A stretch of DNA of 41,019 nt from NCBI GenBank assembly GCA_030747675.1, contig JASLKH010000099.1, positions 1 to 41,019 on the forward strand, in the 5' to 3' direction. Below are positions 1-8,335 of the stretch, piece by piece. The translations under genes and the position numbers were made by a program. The notes under the pieces are model-generated. The model had not been told where the DNA came from. It saw only the letters and a list, made by a program, of their open reading frames with translations, and made no database searches. How positions within the stretch are numbered: the first letter of the stretch is position 1; the number at the start of each line of letters is the position of its first letter. The stretch comes from Candidatus Thalassarchaeaceae archaeon (lineage in GTDB: Archaea > Thermoplasmatota > Poseidoniia > Poseidoniales > Thalassarchaeaceae).

Positions 1-514
1 AAATTAGTAACCGGTCAATCCAGCCATCTCCATCAAGATCGTAGGGGCTAATGTCAATCGTAGCAAATGTTGTCGTGAAGGCTTCTTCCACTAAACCAGA
101 CGGACCACCTGATTTGGGCGTACCTTCATCTCTGTTTGAACCGCTGTCCGCCCCATAATCTGTAGCAGCAAACTTGGCGGTGTGCACGGTCTGATGGATG
201 TCTGCACTGAAATTTGTTAACCCCCCACTCATATCACTGAAGTATGTCTTCACAGAATTAATCCCATTCAGAATACTATCTGCACGAGCAGTGTCATCTG
301 CTGATGCTGCATCAGCTGGATCCTCTGGGAATTCAATGACGACTACCAACCACTTCTCTTCTGACTGTAAAGGGACAATGACGGGGTCATCTGCGACAGT
401 AGGAGTTTCATAAATGGCCTCGAAAAAGGATTCATACAACTCTGGTTGATCAGCAAGATATTGCCCTCCGAGGACTATCATGACCGCGAGAATGACCCGA
501 ATCATGTTGCCCAT
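1..514 (-). CDS. M6-like secreted metalloprotease, N-terminal part (cut by window edge)
   Basis: This reading frame runs off the left edge; about 171 residues are visible. After a short N-terminal hydrophobic stretch (about residues 5-17, MIRVILAVMIVLGG) the protein reads KWLVVVIEFPED, then YFSDMSGGLTNFSADIHQTV, and finally DLDGDGWIDRLLI. This order matches the region before the zinc site in M6 (immune inhibitor A-like) peptidases, where an Asp-rich calcium loop and 'GDGWID' precede the His motif. The catalytic HExxH would lie beyond the edge and cannot be seen. The start at 514 is forced, because the upstream ATG in another frame ends after six codons. It lies 60 bases downstream of the tatC-like gene on the same strand. 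The expected role is extracellular protein degradation; a non-catalytic M6-like protein cannot be excluded. Confidence 0.72.
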   Translation of the reverse strand, partial: MGNMIRVILAVMIVLGGQYLADQPELYESFFEAIYETPTVADDPVIVPLQSEEKWLVVVIEFPEDPADAASADDTARADSILNGINSVKTYFSDMSGGLTNFSADIHQTVHTAKFAATDYGADSGSNRDEGTPKSGGPSGLVEEAFTTTFATIDISPYDLDGDGWIDRLLI

Positions 515-573
515 GACTTACTTCCGTGTCCTTTTCATGCTTCAAACTCACGCACAAAAGGACGTAGAATGCA

Positions 574-1683
574 TCAGTCTTGGCTAGAAATCAATAGCGC
601 CGAAATATCTGATTCTCGATCCTGTAAATTAGTTTCTTTGTCAAGCCAATTCAACCCGGTTAGTTGACAAGATGAGCTCACTAATGATTGACGGAATTCA
701 AATGGCAAGGGAGTTCCATCACAACCACTGATTGTCAAATCTGTTACTTTGTGACGTATTATCGCATCAAGCAATGCATCACGCTCATCAGGGTCAAGAC
801 ATAATGCATCTACCTTTGACCACCCCAAATTTGCTGGTGCAGATTCCACATTCACCCTAGGGCAAGCACCTTCACATCCACACATTGCAAACATTCGTCG
901 TCGAATTTCACCTTGTTTGTCAAAGACCGAAGTCGGGGCTCTAGCCTTTGAAGACAATAGAGGAACGGGCATTGTCAATTGAACCATCTCTGGAATAATT
1001 AGCAAAAGACTTGCTAAAACTAACCAAATCCCTTCCAATACATCGGGTGACGCCAACCACCAAACAAACACAATCGTACCATGAACTCGTACTCGTAAAG
1101 GATCGAATGGTTCTGTACTCACCAAAGCCATCAATCTTGCAACAGCTAAGGCTATACTGGATACCACAGCCAAAAAGACCCACCATGAAATACCAATGGC
1201 TACTTCAAAAAGCATGGATGCATCATATTGTGCACCAATCCCCTCAATACCACCCGATACTCCTGCCGATTGAATAGCCCATGGGTATATCCAAATCCAC
1301 CACGAAACTGCTGCTGTGAGTCCTGTCAATACTCCGAATATGGTGACTGTCCTGAGCCATTTTCGCTCAGATGGCAGAAGGCCCTCGTCAGCAAATGCGA
1401 GCAATTGATGTGCGGCCAAAGGTAGCGTTGTCAATAACGAAAGTAAAGCTATCATTGACCAGCGAGTAGCCATCCAGCCATGTGGATTGTAGACTGTGAC
1501 TGTGCCTTCTGCGGCCCCAAGAGGAAGATTTGCCAACCAGGTTTCCAAAATCGAATCGATGAGGAGCCACCAGATTATTGAGGCCATGCTCATGAGAAAA
1601 AGAATTGCAGTTGCGCGAAGAGTGAGTTCATCAATGTGTGATTGCAATGGTCTTTCTGCGTCCCTAGAGAGACGTAGGTGCAT
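574..1683 (-). CDS. TatC-like membrane protein with a C-terminal cysteine-rich HdrA-N-like domain
   Basis: This is a 369-residue protein. Residues about 12-240 resemble TatC, the twin-arginine translocase core. The N-terminal PLQSHIDEL matches the TatC PLxxHxxEL signature. A loop 'FADEGLLPSERKWL' (about 97-110) corresponds to the TatC FxxPGLxxxER loop, and 'ASPDVLEGIWLVLASL' (211-226) corresponds to TatC TPPDxxxQ. About six hydrophobic segments are visible. Residues 262-345 are an added soluble domain with Cys268, 270, 274, 295, 321 and 339. Its layout (CGCEGACP, then LC, then LLDAIIRHKVTDLTISGCDG, then PFEFRQSL) resembles the N-terminal domain of HdrA-type proteins. The TatC assignment is well supported; the HdrA-N comparison is my inference. 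A GTGAGG ribosome site lies 7 bases before the ATG. It follows the Reeler-like gene by 9 bases, so the two are probably co-transcribed. Confidence 0.75.
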   Translation of the reverse strand: MHLRLSRDAERPLQSHIDELTLRATAILFLMSMASIIWWLLIDSILETWLANLPLGAAEGTVTVYNPHGWMATRWSMIALLSLLTTLPLAAHQLLAFADEGLLPSERKWLRTVTIFGVLTGLTAAVSWWIWIYPWAIQSAGVSGGIEGIGAQYDASMLFEVAIGISWWVFLAVVSSIALAVARLMALVSTEPFDPLRVRVHGTIVFVWWLASPDVLEGIWLVLASLLLIIPEMVQLTMPVPLLSSKARAPTSVFDKQGEIRRRMFAMCGCEGACPRVNVESAPANLGWSKVDALCLDPDERDALLDAIIRHKVTDLTISGCDGTPLPFEFRQSLVSSSCQLTGLNWLDKETNLQDRESDISALLISSQD

Positions 1684-1692
1684 GCAAAAACC

Positions 1693-2700
1693 TCACAACA
1701 AATCCATCACAGTTGGAGGAGTTCGAGCGGCCAATACTGTTCGGTAAACTCCGTATGCTGCCCAAGCGCTACAGAACATTGCAGTTGTCCACATGTATGC
1801 ACCGGCTCCATTATCAAGCCAATACAGTCCTAGCAAAGCAAGGCCTAATGAGAGCAAACCTCGGCGCAGCCCCTCAGGATATGCCAATTGTTTGTCAAGA
1901 TGAGAAGGTCCAGTGCCATGCTTTCTTTCCAAGATTTCACGTTGTAGAACTCCACCGATAATTAGTGCTACCAAAGATGTGAAAAACCAAACAACACCAT
2001 TGTCCATCACATTTTCAGAAAGAGCGTCTTGACGAGCCTGCTCTTCTGCCGCAGCGTTATCCTTAGGTCCGTACAACCCAGCATAATCGCCAGTTGAGGA
2101 AATTACTTGTCGGCTCTGGTTGACTGGAGCTTCACTTGGGCCACGGACTGTAAATGACATTGTTTTCCAATAGTCTGTGTTGTCTGGTGCACCTCCACCG
2201 TCGACGATGTTACCAGCAACCCAGAATGAAATTGAACCCACGTCAGATTCAGGGGCAATCCATGTGAATGTCCATGTCGCTGGATTCGTGAGATCGCTTT
2301 GAGAAATTCCCACTGTCGTGGTGGTGTCTGTTGCATTCCCAAACCCTTTGAATGGACGAAGCATTTCAGTTTCAGACCATGAAAAAGAGCCAACTTCTTC
2401 AGTGGTCAGCATGAATCCACCATCTTTATTTTCTCCACCTAAATCAGTCAATTTAACTGTCATTTCATATGATCCCGAAGCGTTGTATGAGGGTGGGACA
2501 TCGAAAACTTCGATGTAAATTCTGTCCGAGGTGGATGCTGCATTGTGGCAAGAACAACCTACTCTCCACGTGGGTTCGCCACCCGGATCATCACCATTAT
2601 CGTCCGCTGGTGGACCTTTGTGCCATGCAAGGGCTGGTGCGGCGATGAGAATTAGAAGAGAAAGGATGACGGCCAAACGTATCGAAACTCGAGACATCAT
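1693..2700 (-). CDS. Secreted Reeler / choice-of-anchor-V-like protein with CxCH motif and C-terminal membrane helices
   Basis: About 335 residues with a clear signal peptide (MSRVSIRLAVILSLLILI...APALA). The mature N-terminus carries WRVGCSCHNAAS, in the place where choice-of-anchor V proteins often have a CxxCH haem-like motif; here the spacing is CxCH. A beta-sandwich region follows (about 55-190, e.g. SYEMTVKLTDLGG and SISFWVAGNIVDGGG), of the kind seen in Reeler domains. The C-terminus has three hydrophobic segments (about 235-252, 283-297 and 303-323). A GAGGTG ribosome site precedes the tandem ATGs at 2700 and 2697. The gene lies just upstream of the TatC-like gene and downstream of the pnt operon, all on one strand. 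Function is unknown; an exported redox or electron-transfer protein is an inference from CxCH and the TatC-like neighbour. Confidence 0.7.
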   Translation of the reverse strand: MMSRVSIRLAVILSLLILIAAPALAWHKGPPADDNGDDPGGEPTWRVGCSCHNAASTSDRIYIEVFDVPPSYNASGSYEMTVKLTDLGGENKDGGFMLTTEEVGSFSWSETEMLRPFKGFGNATDTTTTVGISQSDLTNPATWTFTWIAPESDVGSISFWVAGNIVDGGGAPDNTDYWKTMSFTVRGPSEAPVNQSRQVISSTGDYAGLYGPKDNAAAEEQARQDALSENVMDNGVVWFFTSLVALIIGGVLQREILERKHGTGPSHLDKQLAYPEGLRRGLLSLGLALLGLYWLDNGAGAYMWTTAMFCSAWAAYGVYRTVLAARTPPTVMDLL

Positions 2701-2756
2701 CACACCTCTGTGCTGCTTTCGACTTTACGTCCGTCCTTAACCGTTGCCTCAGATAG

Positions 2757-2773
2757 GTGCCCCTATGGGGCAC
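2757..2773. promoter_or_regulatory. 17-bp perfect inverted repeat between pntB and the Reeler-like gene
   Basis: GTGCCCC-TAT-GGGGCAC, with 7-base arms and a 3-base centre. It lies 20 bases beyond the pntB stop and 56 bases before the ATG of the next gene. An AT-containing stretch (AGATAAC on the minus strand, about 2784-2790) lies just upstream and could be a TATA element. It could be a 3' hairpin of the pnt mRNA, since no T-tract follows, or an operator/5' hairpin for the Reeler-tatC pair. It shares its 7-3-7 layout with several other sites in the window. Confidence 0.6.
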
Positions 2774-2793
2774 ACATTGGAAGTTATCTTGCT

Positions 2794-4221
2794 TCACAAT
2801 TCCTTCATTGCAGAGTTTAATTCGTTCATCATCTTCTTGCCATCTCCGAATAACATCATTGTCTTATTTTCGTAAAACAAGTCGTTATCGACACCAGCAT
2901 ATCCTACGGAAAGACTACGCTTGATAATGATGACAACACGAGCTTTGTCAGCTGCGATAATAGGCATACCCCCCAATGGGCCCTCGCCAGACCTAGCCGC
3001 GGGGTTGACTGTGTCATTTGCGCCAATAACTAGGGCGACATCTGTTTCTGGAAGTTCTCCATTAATGTCATCCATCTCAATGAGTTGTTCATAGGGGACA
3101 TTTGCTTCTGCAAGTAGGACATTCATGTGCCCTGGCATTCGTCCAGCAACAGGATGGATTCCATAACTTACTTCCACATCTTGCGCCTCCAAAATATCGG
3201 CAAATTCCTTGACTGCATGTTGGGCCTGACTAACTGCCATTCCATACCCTGGGATGATGACACACTTGCTAATTCCATCGCAAACCATTGCAACTTCTTC
3301 GGGATCACTTCCAACCTTAGTCCGAGTGAGTTGTTCCTTGTCACCACTGCCACCAAAGGACTTGAACAGTACAGCGGGCAAGGTTCGATTCATTGCCTTG
3401 CACATGATGAAAGTCAAAATTAAACCAGCAGCACCGACCATCGAACCTGCAATGATTAGGACATTGTTCCCTATGACGAATCCGGTGAATGCTGCAGCAA
3501 TACCTGACAATGAATTTAGTAGGCTAACAACAACTGGCATATCCGCTCCACCAATTGGGAGAACGAACAACACTCCAAGGAGACACGATACTGCGACTAA
3601 AGCGTACACATACTGTGCATTATGAGGGTCATCGACTGTTAGCCCAATTAGTGCTAAACCAGAAAGTAATAATCCACCTTTGACGAAATTGAGCCAAGGT
3701 GGACCCCATGTAGGGAACCTAACCCACTTTTTGGTCAGGGGAATTGTGAACCCACCTTTGAGTTTGAACATCGCCATTAGGCTTCCAGTCAAGGTCACCC
3801 AACCGACCAAACCTGACAAACCAATTGCGACCCAAATCGCGTATAATTCGACGCCGCCTGTTGGTGCTGATTCAGCTTGAATATGCTTCAAAGCTTCAGA
3901 CAAGCCAACCAAGGCTGATGCGGCTCCTCCAAATCCATTGAACAGAGCCACTAACTCAGGCATACCAGTCATTTCAACTCGTTTAGCCATGGTAAATCCA
4001 ATCAAGCCACCAATGACTAAGCCACCAACGACAAGTTCCATTTCGATTTTGCCTTCAGATTGCATTCGAGCCAAAGTTACAATGACTGCTAGGAGCATAC
4101 CGTATGCACCCAAGCGGTTTCCTGCCGGAGCAGTCTTTGGACTTGAAAGACGCTTGATACCAATAATGAACAAAGCGGCTGATACAAGATAACCGATGTC
4201 CCAAACTACTGGATTTACCAT
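2794..4221 (-). CDS. pntB: NAD(P) transhydrogenase subunit beta
   Basis: About 475 residues. This is the membrane dII plus NADP(H)-binding dIII component of proton-translocating transhydrogenase, which drives NADPH formation from NADH with the proton gradient. The N-terminal two thirds contain about nine hydrophobic segments. The dIII domain shows GYGMAVSQAQHAVKE, IHPVAGRMPGHMNVLLAEA, GANDTVNPAA and KRSLSVGYAGVDNDLFY, all hallmark PntB motifs. The start at 4221 (MVNPVVWDIGYL) is chosen over a longer in-frame option because GGAGGTG lies 7 bases upstream, inside the end of pntA2. The stop of pntA2 and this ATG are separated by one base, so translation is probably coupled. Identification is secure. 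Confidence 0.96.
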   Translation of the reverse strand: MVNPVVWDIGYLVSAALFIIGIKRLSSPKTAPAGNRLGAYGMLLAVIVTLARMQSEGKIEMELVVGGLVIGGLIGFTMAKRVEMTGMPELVALFNGFGGAASALVGLSEALKHIQAESAPTGGVELYAIWVAIGLSGLVGWVTLTGSLMAMFKLKGGFTIPLTKKWVRFPTWGPPWLNFVKGGLLLSGLALIGLTVDDPHNAQYVYALVAVSCLLGVLFVLPIGGADMPVVVSLLNSLSGIAAAFTGFVIGNNVLIIAGSMVGAAGLILTFIMCKAMNRTLPAVLFKSFGGSGDKEQLTRTKVGSDPEEVAMVCDGISKCVIIPGYGMAVSQAQHAVKEFADILEAQDVEVSYGIHPVAGRMPGHMNVLLAEANVPYEQLIEMDDINGELPETDVALVIGANDTVNPAARSGEGPLGGMPIIAADKARVVIIIKRSLSVGYAGVDNDLFYENKTMMLFGDGKKMMNELNSAMKEL

Positions 4222-4222
4222 T

Positions 4223-4546
4223 TCAAGCACCTCCTTTCCTATTCTTCTTGCCAGCAATCATTTCCAACATCCGATTGGTTACCATGAAGCCGCCAACCAC
4301 ATTGATTGTGGCCATAATTAGTGCAATACAGGCTAACCAAGCTGCAGTACCTGGGCTTCCATTATCGAAAGCTGTGTTTGATAGAATCAGTGCACCTACA
4401 ATTGTAATACCGGAAATAGCATTTGCACCTGACATCAATGGTGTGTGCAAAGTGGGTGGGACTTTACTAATCAACTCAAACCCTAGGAAAATTGCCAATA
4501 CGAATACAGTAATGCTACCGACTAACGCTGCTAATGTCAAACTCAT
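4223..4546 (-). CDS. pntA2: NAD(P) transhydrogenase subunit alpha part 2
   Basis: A 107-residue, almost entirely hydrophobic protein with three membrane segments (about 8-27, 37-60 and 70-93). It forms the part of the dII proton channel that in single-chain PntA lies at the C-terminus. The PntA2-type pattern 'ISKVPPTLHTPLMSGANAISGITIVGA' is visible, here quoted in pieces: ISKVPPTLHTPLMSG then ANAISGI. The split arrangement (alpha1, alpha2, beta) is the one known from Rhodospirillum rubrum. Its ATG overlaps the pntA1 stop in an ATGA junction (4543-4546). Confidence 0.95.
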   Translation of the reverse strand: MSLTLAALVGSITVFVLAIFLGFELISKVPPTLHTPLMSGANAISGITIVGALILSNTAFDNGSPGTAAWLACIALIMATINVVGGFMVTNRMLEMIAGKKNRKGGA

Positions 4547-5709
4547 TCAATCACCCCTGCTAAGCGAGTTTGCTTTTCATGGATTTTTCCATCAGAGCAA
4601 ACTAAAACGCCCCCCATTCCTTCAACGAAGAAATCACTTCCTTCTGGAGCACCATACAATATGTCATCATCAGGATCTAATTTGATTTCACCCTCTTCGA
4701 CCAAGCTTATCACAAATGTTGTGAGGTTGTTCGAATATAGCATACTGGCTGTTGCTGATAGCTGTCCCGGCAAATTGGTCGTACCTACAATAGTCACACC
4801 ATTTTCTGTCGTGATAATTTCCCCAGCAGTCGTCAATTCACAATTCCCTCCAACATCTGCATTCATGTCAACTACAACAGAACCAGGTTTGAATTCTGCA
4901 ATTGCAGATGCAGGTACAGTAATTGGAGCAGGGCGGCCGAAAATACGCGCAGTAGTTACAATGACGTCCGCATCGGAGGCCACCTCACAAACAGTATCGT
5001 TTACTTTCTGAATAAATTCAGGTGTCAAGGGTTTGGCATAACCAGACTCATCCTCAAAGTCATCCATACCATCCACTTCAATGAAGCGGCCACCCACTGA
5101 CTCAATTTGCTCGGCTGCAGATTTTCTTACATCAGAAGCATAAACAACTGCTCCCAGTCTCTTCGCGGTTGCAATCGCCTGCAACCCTGCAACACCACTG
5201 CCCATGATTACAAATTTCGCAGGACGAACTGTTCCTGCAGAAGTAGTCATCATTGGAATTCCCTTTGGGACTTGGGCCGCGCCCATGAGCACAGCCTTGT
5301 ATCCAGCAAGATTGTCTTGACTTGAATTTACATCCATCGCTTGTGCGCGTGATAGTCTTCTTGGAATCATGTCCATGCTCAACAGAGTGATTTTCGACTC
5401 TATCGCTTGCTTGATTCTCTCTGGGTGGCGGAATGGGTCCGATACACAAGCAACAATCTGCCCTTCCGATAGGGCAGTTAAATCGGGTGTACCGATACAA
5501 ATCAAAATATTACAGCCCATGACTTGATCGCGCGTAGTTATGCTAGCACCTTTCTTTTCATATTCAGCATCGGCATGATGGGCTGCTATTCCTGCACCAG
5601 ATTCAACCAATACCTCAAACCCATGTTTAACCAATTTTGGCACTGAATTTGGTACGATTGCGACTCTGGTCTCGCCTCCACCTTCGACTAGTACTCCTAA
5701 CTTCATCAT
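4543..5709 (-). CDS. pntA1: NAD(P) transhydrogenase subunit alpha part 1 (NAD-binding)
   Basis: A 388-residue soluble protein that binds NAD(H), the hydride donor side of the complex. It begins KLGVLVEGGGETRVAIVP, the alanine dehydrogenase/PntA N-terminal pattern. SSQDNLAGYKAVLMGA lies mid-chain, and the Rossmann loop VIMGSGVAGLQAIATAKRLG is followed by the acidic YASDVR. The lobe 'PGSVVVDMNADVGGNCELT' is also typical. It lacks the membrane part, which is supplied by pntA2. It is the first gene of the operon; GGAGTTGAG precedes the tandem ATG. The intergenic stretch upstream (5710-5796) carries no promoter I can place with confidence. Confidence 0.96.
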   Translation of the reverse strand: MMKLGVLVEGGGETRVAIVPNSVPKLVKHGFEVLVESGAGIAAHHADAEYEKKGASITTRDQVMGCNILICIGTPDLTALSEGQIVACVSDPFRHPERIKQAIESKITLLSMDMIPRRLSRAQAMDVNSSQDNLAGYKAVLMGAAQVPKGIPMMTTSAGTVRPAKFVIMGSGVAGLQAIATAKRLGAVVYASDVRKSAAEQIESVGGRFIEVDGMDDFEDESGYAKPLTPEFIQKVNDTVCEVASDADVIVTTARIFGRPAPITVPASAIAEFKPGSVVVDMNADVGGNCELTTAGEIITTENGVTIVGTTNLPGQLSATASMLYSNNLTTFVISLVEEGEIKLDPDDDILYGAPEGSDFFVEGMGGVLVCSDGKIHEKQTRLAGVIE

Positions 5710-5796
5710 CTCAACTCCACGTTGTACAAATGAATCGACTGGAAATGGGTTATTGAACCATACGGAGACGGTTACACAATCGAAGTTCGTGGAAGT

Positions 5797-6555
5797 TCAG
5801 AATAACATTGAATATCCAATACCAAAAACAGCAATATCGCAAATTGCATGGGTAATATAAGGGATCCAAATACTACGGTATTTCAGATATTGCCACGAAA
5901 ATATCGCACCACCTACAAATAATCCCAAACTTGCTAGTAAATTGGTCCACCAAGGGAATCCAAAGTACATCATTGCAATTGTGTGATGCAAAACAAATAT
6001 GGCTGCAGATAGAATAATTGCTCCCTTTTCGCCACCCAATATAATCTCCGCTTTTTCAACAATAAACCACCGGAATACATATTCTTCTAGAACTGAATTC
6101 ACTAAAATCCAATACAGCGCAACAGCAAGATAGAGACGAGAATCAAGCAACCCCAATGGTTCGACAGATTGACGCAGATGTTCTGTATCGAGCCACTTGC
6201 CAAAAATGAGCCAAGCAATGACGATGATGGAACTCGTCCCAAGGCCCAGCAACATGGCCATGCCGTATCCACCCTTCGCTGGTTTAGACCATGAAATCTC
6301 ACCACCGTCTACCCTCAGGTACCATAGAAGAGGTAACCCAAACAACCACAATTTTGAGAGGATAAAGGCAACTTGTGAGAGAGACCCTCCTGATGTTGCA
6401 AAAGAGATGAGCACACTCACGGTTGGTGCCATTCCAACCAGAATTATGGCAATGAGGGCACGCTTTCTACTGTCCACGATAAAGCGCAACATACGGTACA
6501 CTTCAAGGATTGTCCAAGGGGGCAACCCATATGGATGTGGAGCATTGGCATACAA
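5797..6555 (-). CDS. CPBP-family (CAAX protease/bacteriocin-processing) membrane protease
   Basis: A 252-residue protein with about seven hydrophobic segments. The intramembrane metalloprotease motifs of the CPBP (Abi) family are present in order: the EExxxR motif in LEEYVFRW (about 159-166), FVLHH (about 190) and ITHAICD (about 236-242). The beginning (GLPPWTILEVYRML) resembles the usual PPW start of this family, which favours the long start. A later ATG (MLRFIVDSRK, at 6492) is possible and would leave room for divergent promoters, because only 13 bases separate this ATG from that of mdh. Substrate unknown. Confidence 0.85.
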   Translation of the reverse strand: MYANAPHPYGLPPWTILEVYRMLRFIVDSRKRALIAIILVGMAPTVSVLISFATSGGSLSQVAFILSKLWLFGLPLLWYLRVDGGEISWSKPAKGGYGMAMLLGLGTSSIIVIAWLIFGKWLDTEHLRQSVEPLGLLDSRLYLAVALYWILVNSVLEEYVFRWFIVEKAEIILGGEKGAIILSAAIFVLHHTIAMMYFGFPWWTNLLASLGLFVGGAIFSWQYLKYRSIWIPYITHAICDIAVFGIGYSMLF

Positions 6556-6568
6556 CTGAGGGAGTACT

Positions 6569-7561
6569 ATGTGTGAGGATGAAGGGATGAAAAAATCAAT
6601 TCAAGTTGCGGTCACCGGAGCCGCTGGAAACATTGGATATGCATTGTTATGGCGAATTGCGAGTGGCGATTGTTTTGGACCAAATCAGCCGGTTACCCTT
6701 CAGTTACTAGAGATACCACCTGGTATGCAACGCTTAGAGGGAGTAATAATGGAATTGAGAGATTCTGCATTCCCGCTAGTGCATGGTATAGTCGGCACAG
6801 ACGACCCGAATATTGCATTCAAAGATGCAGACGCTATTTTTCTAGTTGGTTCACGGCCAAGAACAAAAGATATGGATCGGTCTGATCTCGTGGCTGCAAA
6901 TGGGCCTATTTTCGTTGGCCAAGGTAAGGCAATCGATGCGGTAGCCTCACCTGATGTAAAGGTCATCACTGTGGGCAACCCTTGCAACACCAATGCGCTA
7001 ATTGCCTGTGCAAATGCACCGAGTATTCCCTCTAAGCAGTTTACTGCCATGACTCGCCTCGACCAGAATCGAGCAGTGGGGCAGATGGCAGAACATGCAG
7101 GAGTTCCTGCTTCAAAGATACATGATGTATTCATCTGGGGTAACCACGCGAACACGATGTACCCTGACCCACGTTTCGGAACCGTCGATGGGGAAATCGC
7201 AACTGATGTATTCGACAAAGAATGGTTGCAAGGTCCGTTCCTAGACACTGTAGCAACGCGGGGGAAGGCCATCATCGTAGCTCGAGGAGCGTCCTCTGCG
7301 GCTTCCGCAGCATCCGCTGCTACCGACCACATGCGCGACTGGTGGCAAGGTTCGAATGGACGTATCGTTTCTATGGCTCTCCCCTCGGAAGGTTGGTATG
7401 GAGTTCCTGAAGGACTTGTGTTTAGTTTCCCATGCCGATGTGAAAATGGTGATGTGGTTGTAGTGGAAGACCTCCCTGTCGACTCATTTGCACAATCAAA
7501 AATTGATGAAAATGTAGCTGTACTATTGGAAGAACGTGATGCAGTTAGTGAATTACTTTGA
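6569..7561 (+). CDS. mdh: Malate dehydrogenase (NAD-dependent)
   Basis: A 330-residue enzyme that interconverts malate and oxaloacetate in the TCA cycle. The dinucleotide loop [19 protein letters not shown] starts near residue 14. [17 protein letters not shown] is the substrate-binding loop in the place of the cytosolic-type GSFPRKx[22 protein letters not shown] and [12 protein letters not shown] contain the cofactor-, substrate- and catalytic-His positions. These are features of the bacterial/cytosolic 'type 2' malate dehydrogenase, not the LDH-like archaeal enzyme. GGGAG lies 4 bases before the ATG at 6569; an alternative ATG at 6587 (MKKSIQVAV) also has a purine-rich leader. Confidence 0.95.
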   Translation: MCEDEGMKKSIQVAVTGAAGNIGYALLWRIASGDCFGPNQPVTLQLLEIPPGMQRLEGVIMELRDSAFPLVHGIVGTDDPNIAFKDADAIFLVGSRPRTKDMDRSDLVAANGPIFVGQGKAIDAVASPDVKVITVGNPCNTNALIACANAPSIPSKQFTAMTRLDQNRAVGQMAEHAGVPASKIHDVFIWGNHANTMYPDPRFGTVDGEIATDVFDKEWLQGPFLDTVATRGKAIIVARGASSAASAASAATDHMRDWWQGSNGRIVSMALPSEGWYGVPEGLVFSFPCRCENGDVVVVEDLPVDSFAQSKIDENVAVLLEERDAVSELL

Positions 7562-7615
7562 TGCTGATTTCCGCATATTCTGAATCGGCGCATTGATGTT
7601 AAGAGACTGTGACGG

Positions 7616-8335
7616 ATGGTCATGGCACGCCATCTATATCTCGAGCATGATGGGAAAGTTCTGCTCGTAAATATGGATGGAATTGGGCCACAAGATGCTG
7701 TAATGGGGCGTCAAGGAGAAGTACATCTTCGCCTACCATCTGAAACTGAAGTTGCTGACATGGGGATTTCATGGACTGAACGGAGAACAAACCGATTCAG
7801 CCTTGATGGTATTGAGCACGAAGTTGTATGTGCACTTCCTGACATAGTGTGGCCTGAAAAATGGACTTGGAAGGATAAGTTGATTTCAGACAATTGTGTT
7901 GATCCTGTGGCTCGTGAATCAGTGTACAGGTCACTACATCGCGTTGTATCAAAAGTAATCCTAATCAATCCAAAAGGCGAAATTGCCATGGCGAAAGTCA
8001 AACGAGGATTTTTCACAGGGCATTGGACATTGCCTGGTGGATTTGTCGATTATGCAGAGCATCCACACGAAGGCGCGGTGAGAGAAGTATTGGAAGAATT
8101 AGGTGTGAAAATATCTATTCTAGACCACAATCCACTTGCCATTAGTGAACGTATTTTCACCAGCGAAGGGATACAATTTCTTTCATTCACATACAAGTGC
8201 CAAGTACCAACTGGAACTGTCTTCAAACCGAAGGAAGATGAAATCGAAGAGGCTCGATTTTTTACAATTAGTGAGGCGCTTTCAAGAGCTGCCAGTTTGT
8301 TCGATGTAGAAGCATTGCAAATGTTGGAGGAATGA
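7616..8335 (+). CDS. NUDIX hydrolase
   Basis: A 239-residue protein. The C-terminal half is a NUDIX domain with the box GGFVDYAEHPHEGAVREVLE followed by ELGV, which matches Gx5Ex7REUxEExGU, the metal and pyrophosphate site. GFFTGHWTLPGG just before it is typical. The N-terminal 100 residues (YLEHDGKVLLVNMDGIG...) form an extra domain I do not recognise. It probably hydrolyses a nucleoside diphosphate derivative; the substrate cannot be named. Two starts are close together (7616 and 7622). Its stop overlaps the start of the next gene by 4 bases, so the two are likely coupled. Confidence 0.88.
   Translation: MVMARHLYLEHDGKVLLVNMDGIGPQDAVMGRQGEVHLRLPSETEVADMGISWTERRTNRFSLDGIEHEVVCALPDIVWPEKWTWKDKLISDNCVDPVARESVYRSLHRVVSKVILINPKGEIAMAKVKRGFFTGHWTLPGGFVDYAEHPHEGAVREVLEELGVKISILDHNPLAISERIFTSEGIQFLSFTYKCQVPTGTVFKPKEDEIEEARFFTISEALSRAASLFDVEALQMLEE

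Noticed and set aside
4222..4257. 12-residue N-terminal extension of PntB
   Set aside because: GGAGGTG positioned 7 bases before the ATG at 4221, and the usual family start, favour the shorter form.
6700..7623. 307-residue open frame antisense to mdh
   Set aside because: Shadow of a secure malate dehydrogenase gene; composition is Ser/Thr-rich and no domain is visible.
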